From Blastomonas sp. SL216 (lineage in GTDB: Bacteria > Pseudomonadota > Alphaproteobacteria > Sphingomonadales > Sphingomonadaceae), in NCBI GenBank assembly GCA_026625625.1, contig CP113055.1:1118501-1182500 (forward strand): a stretch of DNA of 64,000 bases, read 5' to 3'. This document shows positions 27,511 to 34,749 of the stretch, one piece after another. Under the pieces are notes generated by a model that was given only the letters and a program-made list of their open reading frames with translations, made no database searches and was not told the origin of the DNA. The translations under genes and the position numbers were made by a program. The stretch's first letter is position 1; every line of letters begins with the position of its first letter.

Positions 27511-27865
27511 GTGGCCGTACAACACCACGGCATGGCGCAAGCTGCGCGCATTGCACCTTGCCCTGCACCCGTTCTGCGAAAATTGTTTGTCGATCGATAG
27601 GCATGTGGTGGCCAATACCGTCGACCACCGTACGCCTATCAGCCAGGGCGGCGCACCCTTCCCCGGCCATGATGGCTTGGCCAGCTACTGCGCATCCTGC
27701 CACTCGGCCAAGACAGCGCGCGGCCCCGAGGCTGGCAGCGCCAAGACGTGGAAGCCGCGCAAGGGCTGCAACGCCGATGGCACGCCCCTTGATCGCCGCC
27801 ACCCTTGGCACGAAAAATCGCTCAGAGCTAAGCGGCCAAAACCGCCGTCGAAAGTCGGAATATAG
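27503..27865 (+). CDS. HNH endonuclease (terminase-associated)
   Basis: The 120-residue protein has a zinc-binding HNH core: CENC (25-28), VDHRTPISQGG (40-50) and GLASYCASCHSAKT (59-71). HNH proteins encoded directly before the large terminase are common in HK97-like phages and cooperate with TerL in DNA cutting. It ends 39 bp before terL, where a small terminase gene would often sit; none is present. A tail of basic residues follows the domain. Confidence 0.92.
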   Translation: MAKWPYNTTAWRKLRALHLALHPFCENCLSIDRHVVANTVDHRTPISQGGAPFPGHDGLASYCASCHSAKTARGPEAGSAKTWKPRKGCNADGTPLDRRHPWHEKSLRAKRPKPPSKVGI

Positions 27866-27904
27866 TTAGTTGGGTTTGGAAAATGGCAGAAAACCGGGGT
27901 TTTT

Positions 27905-29554
27905 ATGGGTAAGCGGGGACCGGGAGCGGGTAGGCAGAACGCGGTTGCGAAGCTGGCGCAGACGCCAGGGCGCGACCTTTTCAACCTCAACCCCACCGCG
28001 CCAGCGGTGCACCCTTGGGAGCTGCCAGGCCTGACCCGTGGCGAGCGCGTGGTGGCGTTTATCGAGAGCCTGCCGGTCACCAAGGGCTTTGGCGCGGGCG
28101 AGACAATCTGCCTGGAGCCGTTCCAGCGCGACTGGCTGCTGTCGATCTATGCGGACGGCCCCGACCAGCTGCGCCAGGTGCGCACCGCACTGCTGAGCGT
28201 GGCACGCGGCAATGGCAAGACAGTGCTATGCGCAGGGCTGGCGCTGGCGCACCTGATCGGCCCCGAGAGCGAACCGCGCGGCGAATGCTACAGCGCCGCC
28301 GCCACCAAGGAACAATCCGCCCTGATCTTTGCGGAAATGGACGCGATCATCATGGCCACCCCCTGGATGGCCCAGCGCCTGAACGTGAAGGCGTTCCACA
28401 AGGAAATCACCGACCACCAGACTGGATCGATCTACCGCGCACTCGCCAGCGACGGCAAGAGCGTGCACGGGCTGGCGTCGTCGTTCGTCGTCTGCGACGA
28501 GCTGGCGCAGTGGAAGCGCCGCGAGCTATTCGACGTGCTGCGCACGTCGATGGGCAAGCGCGAGCAACCCCTGTTGCTGGTGATCGGCACGCAGAGCCCG
28601 CACGCTGAAAACGTCATGTCCGAGCTAGTCGATTACGCGGCCCGGATCGAATCGGGGGAGATCGAGGACAAGAGCTTTCACGGCGCGGTCTATGCCGTGC
28701 CCGAGGACATGGACGCATTCGACCCGGCCAACTGGAAGCTCGCCAACCCCGCGCTAGGCGTGTTCCGCAGCGAACGCGAGCTGGCGGAGGAGGCCGAACG
28801 CGCCAAGCGGATGCCGACATTCGAACCGGCCTTCCGCAACCTGTATCTTAACCAGCGTGTCGATGCCGAGCCGAAGGCGATCAACCCGGCGGAATGGGCG
28901 CTATGCGGGGATCCGGTCGAGCGCCGGGCGTTGGCCAAACGCAAGTGCTTTGCGGGGCTGGACCTGTCGAGCACACGCGACCTTTCCGCGCTGGCGCTGT
29001 ACTTCCCCGATGACGGCGGCGCGGTGCTGCTGCACGCATGGTGCCCGAAGGACAACATGGCCGAGCGGGAAGAGAATGACCGCGTGCCCTATCGCCTGTG
29101 GGCGCAGCAAGGGCTTATCGAGCCGACGCCGGGCAAGGCGATCGACAAGCAATTTATCGCCGCCAGGCTGGCGCAGATCGCCCAGGAGTTCGATTTGCAG
29201 GGCGTGGCCTATGACCGATGGGGGATCAATGACCTTCGCGTGATCCTGAACCATGAAGGGGTGCAGCTGCCCCTGATCGAAATGGGCCAGGGCTATCGCG
29301 ATATGGGACCGGCGGTGGACGCGTTCGAAACCGCCTTGCTATCCGGCAAGATGCGCCATGGCATGAACCCGCTGCTGCGCTGGAGCGCGGGCAATCTGGT
29401 GTTCGAGATGGACCCGGCGGGGGCGCGCAAGCCCAGCAAGAACCGTTCGATCGACCGCATCGACCCGATGGTGGCGCTGATCATGGCAATCGGGCTGGCG
29501 GCGCGCGACACCGGCCCGCCGGTCTACATGGGCACGGGTATCAGCTGGCTTTAG
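27905..29554 (+). CDS. phage terminase large subunit
   Basis: The 549-residue protein has an ATPase with Walker A SVARGNGKT (Lys105), Walker B VVCDE (Asp198-Glu199) and the coupling motif IGTQSP (228-232). A RNase-H-like nuclease follows with Asp353 in AGLDLSSTRDLSALAL and a C-terminal DRIDPMVALIMA motif. It packages DNA into preformed heads. Length is normal for the HK97-like YmfN/Terminase_1 group. Its stop overlaps the convergent RHH gene by 4 bp. Confidence 0.95.
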   Translation: MGKRGPGAGRQNAVAKLAQTPGRDLFNLNPTAPAVHPWELPGLTRGERVVAFIESLPVTKGFGAGETICLEPFQRDWLLSIYADGPDQLRQVRTALLSVARGNGKTVLCAGLALAHLIGPESEPRGECYSAAATKEQSALIFAEMDAIIMATPWMAQRLNVKAFHKEITDHQTGSIYRALASDGKSVHGLASSFVVCDELAQWKRRELFDVLRTSMGKREQPLLLVIGTQSPHAENVMSELVDYAARIESGEIEDKSFHGAVYAVPEDMDAFDPANWKLANPALGVFRSERELAEEAERAKRMPTFEPAFRNLYLNQRVDAEPKAINPAEWALCGDPVERRALAKRKCFAGLDLSSTRDLSALALYFPDDGGAVLLHAWCPKDNMAEREENDRVPYRLWAQQGLIEPTPGKAIDKQFIAARLAQIAQEFDLQGVAYDRWGINDLRVILNHEGVQLPLIEMGQGYRDMGPAVDAFETALLSGKMRHGMNPLLRWSAGNLVFEMDPAGARKPSKNRSIDRIDPMVALIMAIGLAARDTGPPVYMGTGISWL

Positions 29555-29787
29555 ATGGGATCGCCAAGGCGCGACGGAAGTTCTTTGATGCCCCGCGAGG
29601 CCACCGTGCGGCCCCAAGCGTGTTCCAGCAATTGCCGAATTGCTTCAGGCCGGGAGAATCGCCCCCCGTCATCCTCAATCCATTGGTCTAGCCGTTCGAG
29701 CTGATCGGGCTGCAAGCGGACACTGATAGGCACGCCCTTGCCGGTGGCAGGCCTGCCTTTTCTTTTTGTGGTGGCACGAATTGACAT
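29551..29787 (-). CDS. ribbon-helix-helix DNA-binding protein
   Basis: The 78-residue protein has an Arc/CopG-type core: VPISVRLQPDQLERLDQWIEDDG (strand and helix 1) then RFSRPEAIRQLLEHAW (helix 2), with a basic N-terminus. It is the only minus-strand gene of the element, sits opposite the downstream gene block, and starts 4 bp from a perfect palindrome (29792-29811), suggesting autoregulation. No toxin partner is visible, so a phage-type repressor is more likely than an antitoxin. Confidence 0.85.
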   Translation of the reverse strand: MSIRATTKRKGRPATGKGVPISVRLQPDQLERLDQWIEDDGGRFSRPEAIRQLLEHAWGRTVASRGIKELPSRLGDPI

Positions 29788-29791
29788 AAGG

Positions 29792-29811
29792 ATTTTATGC
29801 TGCCATAAAAT
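29792..29811. promoter_or_regulatory. perfect 8-bp inverted repeat, likely RHH operator
   Basis: ATTTTATG and CATAAAAT flank CTGC in the 91-bp divergent region, 4 bp upstream of the RHH gene start. RHH proteins commonly bind such A/T-rich dyads in their own promoter; binding is inferred. Confidence 0.65.
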
Positions 29812-29818
29812 GCGAGCC

Positions 29819-29844
29819 GACGCAAGGATTAGGCCCCTTGCGTC
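29819..29844. promoter_or_regulatory. second inverted repeat in the divergent region
   Basis: GACGCAAGG and CCTTGCGTC pair perfectly around an 8-nt spacer, 35 bp before the ATG of the rightward gene. It may be a second operator or a leader hairpin. Confidence 0.5.
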
Positions 29845-29878
29845 AGCTCTAACCGCTAACCGTCACTAGGAGACGATT

Positions 29879-30238
29879 ATGGCTTCCCGAGCTTTAGGGC
29901 AGGATTCTGCCCGCAGCAATGTCATTCCCCTTCGCCCCGCAGCGCCATCGCTGCCCCGCGTTCCGCGCTTCGACCCTTCCAATCCGCAGCACGTGCAGTT
30001 CTGGGAGGCGGCTTGGGACGTGGCGTTCAACATGGGCGATATCTACCGCCCCCGCATCGAGCGCCAGGTCGAGCGCGGCATTGCCTTGCTGGACGCGATC
30101 GATGGCGACCCCGACCTAGAGGACGGCGACGAGGACAGTTGCCCCGCCTATGATGACCATGGCGGCGCGCCGCTGATCGGTCGCTTTGCGACGTTCGGCC
30201 CCGGCGACCCCGAGGACGCCGAGGACGACGCAGCGTGA
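29879..30238 (+). CDS. small acidic protein of unknown function
   Basis: The 119-residue product has a Pro-rich N-terminus, a central helix-forming segment (NPQHVQFWEAAWDVAFNMGD), then IALLDAIDGDPDLEDGDEDS and a very acidic tail (DPEDAEDDAA). DAIDGDPDLE-type tails are common in uncharacterised alphaproteobacterial proteins. An AGGAGA ribosome-binding site precedes the ATG. It is first in the rightward block after the RHH gene. I do not recognise a function; the negative charge leaves DNA mimicry possible but unsupported. Confidence 0.7.
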   Translation: MASRALGQDSARSNVIPLRPAAPSLPRVPRFDPSNPQHVQFWEAAWDVAFNMGDIYRPRIERQVERGIALLDAIDGDPDLEDGDEDSCPAYDDHGGAPLIGRFATFGPGDPEDAEDDAA

Positions 30239-30259
30239 GACTTGTCACGCATTGCAAAT

Positions 30260-30275
30260 CGTGATAGCTATCACG
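30260..30275. promoter_or_regulatory. 16-bp perfect palindrome, likely operator of the MerR-like gene
   Basis: CGTGATAG and CTATCACG abut with no spacer immediately before the ATG at 30278, and a TTGTCA lies 18 bp upstream. Placement at the start of a HTH-regulator gene suggests autoregulation. Confidence 0.6.
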
Positions 30276-30277
30276 TC

Positions 30278-30976
30278 ATGAGCATGACCTTGACCCTGAC
30301 CACGTTCACCCCGGCAGAGGCAGAAGCCATTACCGGCGTTTCCACCGCGTCCCAGCGTGATTGGCGACGCCGAGGCTTTCTAGCGTCCGGTGATGGTCAT
30401 GCGCGGTTCGACGCCTTCGACCTTGCACGAATGCTGGTGATCCGGCTGCTGTCTGATCGGGGAATCGGCCCCACACAGACCGCGCAAGCCCCTTCACTTG
30501 CTTTCGGAGACATTGCCTCGATTTGCGCAGTCGGTGCCTTGAGCAACGCATTTTCTTGGGTCGATGCTTGGGAAGGCGATTTGGACGAAATACCGACATC
30601 CATGACAATTCCCGAGGATGCCGAGGCAGAGTCATTCGTTCTGGAAATTATCAGCAGCAACCGAAGCGAAAACATCGCGACCGTTTTTCACAAGCAGTCA
30701 GTGCCCCAATGGCGCGCCAAGAAACGATACCTAATCAAGCAACTTTGGCGGGAGCGTTCAATTCCGCTGGTTACGCCAGGCAGCATGTTTATTTGGTGGG
30801 CGAACGGAGAACACAAGTTTGCCAATTCTCTTGAAAGTGAGATGGCGCAGATGTTCAGTTCTGACCCGCGCACTTGCGGACCTATCGTAGTGCTTGACTA
30901 CAATTCGCTGGCTTCAATGCTGATTGAACGCAGCGGGCGCGCCTTGTGTCACGTCGAGATCGCGAGCGATCGATGA
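30278..30976 (+). CDS. MerR-like helix-turn-helix regulator
   Basis: The 232-residue protein starts with a winged-HTH resembling MerR N-domains: FTPAEAEAITGVSTASQRDWRRRGFL (about 8-33), then ARFDAFDLARMLVIRLLSDRGIGP. The remaining 150 residues match no family I know. Base composition in the second half is more A/T-rich than in neighbouring genes, suggesting separate acquisition. The ATG at 30278 lies 2 bp after a perfect palindrome. The stop overlaps the next gene as ATGA. Confidence 0.75.
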   Translation: MSMTLTLTTFTPAEAEAITGVSTASQRDWRRRGFLASGDGHARFDAFDLARMLVIRLLSDRGIGPTQTAQAPSLAFGDIASICAVGALSNAFSWVDAWEGDLDEIPTSMTIPEDAEAESFVLEIISSNRSENIATVFHKQSVPQWRAKKRYLIKQLWRERSIPLVTPGSMFIWWANGEHKFANSLESEMAQMFSSDPRTCGPIVVLDYNSLASMLIERSGRALCHVEIASDR

Positions 30977-31620
30977 ATCCGCCCACCCCTGAGGCCGCGC
31001 CGCGCGGCCAAGAACAGACAGCCCGAGGCACGGGCGGCGCACCCGCTCCTTTGGGTGGACCGATGTGCTTCGCATCGGGCAACGCGGCAATCCTTTCGCC
31101 CGAAAATGAGGCTGCGCCGCGCGGCCAACAGCGGGAAGCCCGAGGCCAGGGCGGAGCGGCTGACATTCCGTTTTCCAAGGGCTTCGCATCGGGCAACGCG
31201 GCACTTCGACGCATGGGGCCTACCAGCCACCTGTCTTTCGAAGAGCAGGAGGCCGAGTCGAGGCGCTTTGAAGGGGTGCCGCTGATGCGGATCGCAAGGC
31301 CAGTGGACGAGGCGCGCCTGCAAGAGCTAGCCCTGCTGCAAGCGGCTGCGCTGGACGCCCAGCGCATCGCTCGCCACGAGGGGAACGACGCCACCTATAT
31401 CGAGGCGGGGCGGGACTATGGCGGCTATGAGGCCGAAATCCAGTTGTTGCTGCCCGATGACCCGGACCAGCGCCGATATCTGCGCCAAGTTACCACCCGC
31501 CAGATGAATGCGGAACGCGAGCGCCTGCGCCTTGTGGACAGGATGATGCGCGCCGCCGCACGAGCAACAACCGAACAACCAACGCCGCGAGGCAGTGGGC
31601 AATCTCAAGCCGGGGCATGA
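30973..31620 (+). CDS. unknown protein with two tandem repeats in its N-terminal half
   Basis: The 215-residue product holds two copies of a motif of the form EAAPRGQ...ARGxGGA...FASGNAA, encoded by 30991-31089 and 31108-31203. A helical, charged C-terminal half follows (RDYGGYEAEIQLLLPDDPDQ). No family is recognised. Position just before the capsid gene would suit a scaffold or connector, but no such homology is seen. It starts with an ATGA overlap on the MerR-like gene and ends in a palindrome (31609-31629). Confidence 0.65.
   Translation: MNPPTPEAAPRGQEQTARGTGGAPAPLGGPMCFASGNAAILSPENEAAPRGQQREARGQGGAADIPFSKGFASGNAALRRMGPTSHLSFEEQEAESRRFEGVPLMRIARPVDEARLQELALLQAAALDAQRIARHEGNDATYIEAGRDYGGYEAEIQLLLPDDPDQRRYLRQVTTRQMNAERERLRLVDRMMRAAARATTEQPTPRGSGQSQAGA
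30991..31203. repeat. two imperfect ~97-bp direct repeats inside a coding region
   Basis: Units begin at GAGGC(C/T)GCGCCGCGCGGCC (30991 and 31108) and end at CTTCGCATCGGGCAACGCGG, a period of about 117 bp. The ends are much better conserved than the middles, which suggests a dispersed repeat element read through in frame rather than a protein domain duplication. Confidence 0.7.
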
Positions 31621-31629
31621 TGCCCCGGC
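31609..31629. promoter_or_regulatory. perfect 10-bp inverted repeat before the capsid gene
   Basis: GCCGGGGCAT and ATGCCCCGGC flank a single G; the upstream stop codon lies inside. It is 21 bp before the capsid ATG and could act as an attenuator or RNA-processing hairpin adjusting capsid expression. No T-run follows. Confidence 0.5.
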
Positions 31630-31650
31630 GAGTTAGAAGGATGGTACGTC

Positions 31651-32889
31651 ATGACCAAATTGAGTGAGCTTCTGGAACGCCGCAGTGCCGCAGTGGCAGC
31701 GATGAAGGCCGCCGAGGAAACCGGCGGCGAAGCGTTCGACAAGGCCAAGGCCGACTATGACGCGGTGCAACCGCTGATCGAAAGGGCACAGGTGATCGAC
31801 CAGGCCGAAAGACAGGAACGCGGACGCCAGGTGCATGGCGACCCGAAGCTGACGGGCGAGCTGCGCAGCAAGTTCAGCATCGCGCGTCTGATCGCCGGGC
31901 ACATCAACCCCGGCAGCGTCGATGACGGCTTCGAGCGCGAAATGCAGGGCGAGCTGGCACGCCGCGCGGGCAAGGCAGCGCAAGGCCTGTATATCCCGAT
32001 GGAATGCTTCGAAAAGCGCGTCCTGACCAGCACGGGCGACGGCTCGGCAATCGTGCCCACCGACCACCGCCCCGAGCTGTATATCGACGCCCTGACCGCC
32101 GCGACGATCGTGCGGACGCTTGGCGCAACGGTGCTGACCGGACTGACCGGCAATGTCGAAATCCCGCGCGAGGCCGATTCGCCCAATGTCGGATGGGTGG
32201 CGCAGAATGCGGCTATCAGCGCCAGCGACCCGGACTTCGACCAGGTAACGCTTTCGCCCAAACACGCGGGCGCGATTACCGAGTACAGCCGCAACATGGT
32301 GATGCAGTCATCGCCGCAGATCGAGGCGCTGGTACGCCGGATGATGGCGCGCGATTTGGGCATTGCGATCGACCGCGCCGCGATCAAGGGCGGGGGCACG
32401 AATGAGCCGGTCGGCATTCTGTCGACCAGCGGAATCCAGACCCAGGCCTATGCCGCCAGCCTGCACAACACCTCGGCGGAAATGATCGCCAAGGCGCATA
32501 TCGCCAATGTCGATCCTGCCAGCGCGTTCCTTTCAACGCATGGCGTCGAGAAGATCGCCATGAAGGCGCTGGACCTGAACAACCAGCCGGTGCCGCTGGC
32601 CAGCATCTTCCACAACAAGCCCACCAATTTCAGCAACCAGGTGCCCAGCAACCTTGGCACGGGCACGGATGAATTCGGCCTGATCTATGGCGACTGGTCG
32701 GAGCTGCTGATTGGTATCTGGTCCGAAATCGACGTGCTGGTGAACCCGTACGAATCGACGGCCTATAGCAAGGGCAATATCAGCATTCGCGCCATGGCGA
32801 CGGTGGACTGCGCACTGCGCCACCCCACCGCGTTCGTATCGGCAACCGGGGTGGATGCGGACAGCATCGCCCTTCCGGCAGCTGCCTGA
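31651..32889 (+). CDS. HK97-family major capsid protein
   Basis: The 412-residue protein has an N-terminal coiled-coil-like scaffolding (delta) region of about 100 residues. The HK97 fold core follows: TDHRPELYIDAL, LGATVLTGLTGNVEIPREADSPNVGWVAQNAA split over strands, KHAGAITEYSRNMVMQSSPQIEALV, and a C-terminal LLIGIWSEIDVLVNPYESTAYSKGNISIRA stretch as in phage HK97 gp5 relatives. Full length and intact. It leads the order capsid-protease-portal, reversed compared with HK97. Its stop shares a base with the protease start (TGATG). Confidence 0.95.
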   Translation: MTKLSELLERRSAAVAAMKAAEETGGEAFDKAKADYDAVQPLIERAQVIDQAERQERGRQVHGDPKLTGELRSKFSIARLIAGHINPGSVDDGFEREMQGELARRAGKAAQGLYIPMECFEKRVLTSTGDGSAIVPTDHRPELYIDALTAATIVRTLGATVLTGLTGNVEIPREADSPNVGWVAQNAAISASDPDFDQVTLSPKHAGAITEYSRNMVMQSSPQIEALVRRMMARDLGIAIDRAAIKGGGTNEPVGILSTSGIQTQAYAASLHNTSAEMIAKAHIANVDPASAFLSTHGVEKIAMKALDLNNQPVPLASIFHNKPTNFSNQVPSNLGTGTDEFGLIYGDWSELLIGIWSEIDVLVNPYESTAYSKGNISIRAMATVDCALRHPTAFVSATGVDADSIALPAAA

Positions 32890-33428
32890 TGACGGCGGCG
32901 CACCTTGAACGCCGCACCTTTAGCGAGTTCCGGGCGGACCCGTCCGCCCGGAAACTTGAAGGCTATGCGGCCACGTTCGGCAGCGAGGCGAACCTTGGTT
33001 CGATCATCGAGACGATCGAGCCGGGCGCGTTCCGCGCGTCATTGTCGGGCGATATCGTCGCCCTGATGGACCATGACCAGGCGCTGGTTTTGGGGCGGAC
33101 GCGATCGGGCACGCTGCGCCTTTCCGAAGACTCGCGAGGGCTGGCCTTCAGTCTGGATCTTCCCGACACCCAAGCCGGGCGTGACGTGCTGGCGCTTGCA
33201 GCGCGCGGTGACCTTGGCGGCATGTCGTTCGGCTTTCAGGTGCCCAAGGGCGGTGACCATTGGAGCGGCAACCGCCGCGCCTTGCGCAGCGTCAACCTGT
33301 TCGAGATATCCGTGGTGTCGGCATGGCCTGCCTATCCTGACACCAGCCTTGCCCTGCGCAGCCGTATGCCGCTCGACGAACGCGAGCGCCGCCGCCGGGC
33401 GATCATCATCGCGGAGGCGCAGCTATGA
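32889..33428 (+). CDS. HK97-family prohead protease
   Basis: The 179-residue protein starts HLERRTFSEFRADPSARKLEGYAATFGS, a standard opening, and contains the catalytic His62 in LMDHDQALVLGRT and Ser113 in GGMSFGFQV. It removes the capsid delta domain during maturation. It is coupled both to the capsid gene (1-bp overlap) and to the portal gene (ATGA overlap). Confidence 0.95.
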   Translation: MTAAHLERRTFSEFRADPSARKLEGYAATFGSEANLGSIIETIEPGAFRASLSGDIVALMDHDQALVLGRTRSGTLRLSEDSRGLAFSLDLPDTQAGRDVLALAARGDLGGMSFGFQVPKGGDHWSGNRRALRSVNLFEISVVSAWPAYPDTSLALRSRMPLDERERRRRAIIIAEAQL

Positions 33429-34564
33429 GCCTGCTGGACCGCATTCTTGCCCCCTTGGGCTATGAGCGCCGCAGCATCGATCCGAGCTGGTCGGCGGTCG
33501 GCGCCAATGTCGGCTTTCCCGTGGCGCTGTCCGCACGCGCCGCAGAGAACCTTAGCGCGGTGCTGGCCTGTTCCAGCGCCATTGCATCGGCCCTGTCGTC
33601 CATCCCCGCGCTGATCTACCGCCGCCAGGGCGGGCAGCGCATCGAGGCTGAAAACCACCCGCTGACGCAGCTGACGCGATCGGGCTGGAATGAAGGGATG
33701 ACATGGCCCGAGGGCATGGAGCATCTGGTGGCGTCAACGCTGCTGACCGGCAACGGGCTGGCGGAAATCATGCGCGGCCCGAACGGGGCGCTGACCGGCC
33801 TGCGCTTCATTCCGTGGCAGTGGGTGACGGTGAGCGAGCTGCGCAGCGGACGGCTTGCCTATGACGTATCGGACGGCAAAGGCCGGTCATGGCGGTTGCT
33901 ACAGGGCGAAGTGATCCATTTGCGCGATCGAACCGACGATGGGCTTATCGGTCGATCGCGCCTTAGCCGTGCGTCGCGGACGGTGGAATCGGTGAGCGCC
34001 GCGGCTGAATTCGCCAGCCAGTTCCTGCAGAACGGTGCCCAGCCCAGCGGAGTGATCAAGTCGCCTACGCCGCTGTCGCCTGATCAATTCGCCATGCTGC
34101 GCGAGCAATTCAATAGCCGATATTCGGGCGCGAAGAACGCGGGCAAAACGTTGGTGCTGGACGCCGGGCTTGAATGGGCAGCGGCGCAAATCTCCCCCGA
34201 GGATGCCGAGCTGCTGGAAACCCGCAAATTTGGCGTCGAGGAAATCTGCCGACTGTTTCAGGTGCCCCCGCCGCTGGTGCAGGATTACAGCCACAACACG
34301 TTCACCAATAGCGAAACCGCCGGGCGATGGTTTGCCATGTTCTGCCTGACCCCGTGGGCGCGCAAGATCGAAGCCGAATTCGCCCGCAGCGTGTTCCCGA
34401 CCGGCGGGCCCTTCGAAATGGAAATGGACCTGTCGGGCTTCCTGCGCGGGGATCCAGCCACCCGGTGGAATGCCCACGCGATCGCGCTGGCAAATGGCGT
34501 GCTCGACCCCGACGAGGTGCGCCAGGTCGAGGGGTGGAATCCCCGAGCGGTGCCGAACGTATGA
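33425..34564 (+). CDS. HK97-family portal protein
   Basis: The 379-residue protein has the typical opening (DRILAPLGYE), SARAAENLSAVLACSSAIASALSS, the HPLTQLT segment, GEVIHLRDRTDDGLIGRSRLSRA and the conserved FGVEEICRLFQVPPPLVQD near 270. The family usually runs 380-430 residues, so this is near the short end but not obviously truncated. It forms the DNA entry ring of the head. The stop overlaps the next small gene as ATGA. Confidence 0.95.
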   Translation: MSLLDRILAPLGYERRSIDPSWSAVGANVGFPVALSARAAENLSAVLACSSAIASALSSIPALIYRRQGGQRIEAENHPLTQLTRSGWNEGMTWPEGMEHLVASTLLTGNGLAEIMRGPNGALTGLRFIPWQWVTVSELRSGRLAYDVSDGKGRSWRLLQGEVIHLRDRTDDGLIGRSRLSRASRTVESVSAAAEFASQFLQNGAQPSGVIKSPTPLSPDQFAMLREQFNSRYSGAKNAGKTLVLDAGLEWAAAQISPEDAELLETRKFGVEEICRLFQVPPPLVQDYSHNTFTNSETAGRWFAMFCLTPWARKIEAEFARSVFPTGGPFEMEMDLSGFLRGDPATRWNAHAIALANGVLDPDEVRQVEGWNPRAVPNV

Positions 34565-34749
34565 CCAGCCCGCGCCGCGCCACCTTCAAGCAGATCGACA
34601 TTACCAGAGCGATCCGTGGCGCGCGCGCGGGTGGCGCAGAGCACGTGCGCATTGAGCTGTCCCCTGATGGCCGCATGATCCTTGAAACCGTGCCCAGCAC
34701 GGCCCTGCCCAAGGGCTTCGAGAACGAATGGGATGAAGTGCTGCAATGA
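34561..34749 (+). CDS. 62-residue conserved small protein coupled to the integrase
   Basis: The product begins TSPRRATFKQIDITRAIRGA and ends NEWDEVLQ. The layout (basic helix, then HVRIELSPDGRMILET, then an acidic NEWD end) is a pattern I have seen in short uncharacterised proteins just upstream of tyrosine integrases in alphaproteobacterial phages. It overlaps portal and integrase by ATGA on each side. Size, charge and position fit an excisionase or directionality factor, but there is no direct evidence. Confidence 0.75.
   Translation: MTSPRRATFKQIDITRAIRGARAGGAEHVRIELSPDGRMILETVPSTALPKGFENEWDEVLQ

Noticed and set aside
29551-29787. RHH protein as antitoxin of a toxin-antitoxin pair
   Set aside because: No overlapping or adjacent small toxin gene is present on the same strand; the neighbours are terL and a divergent acidic protein.
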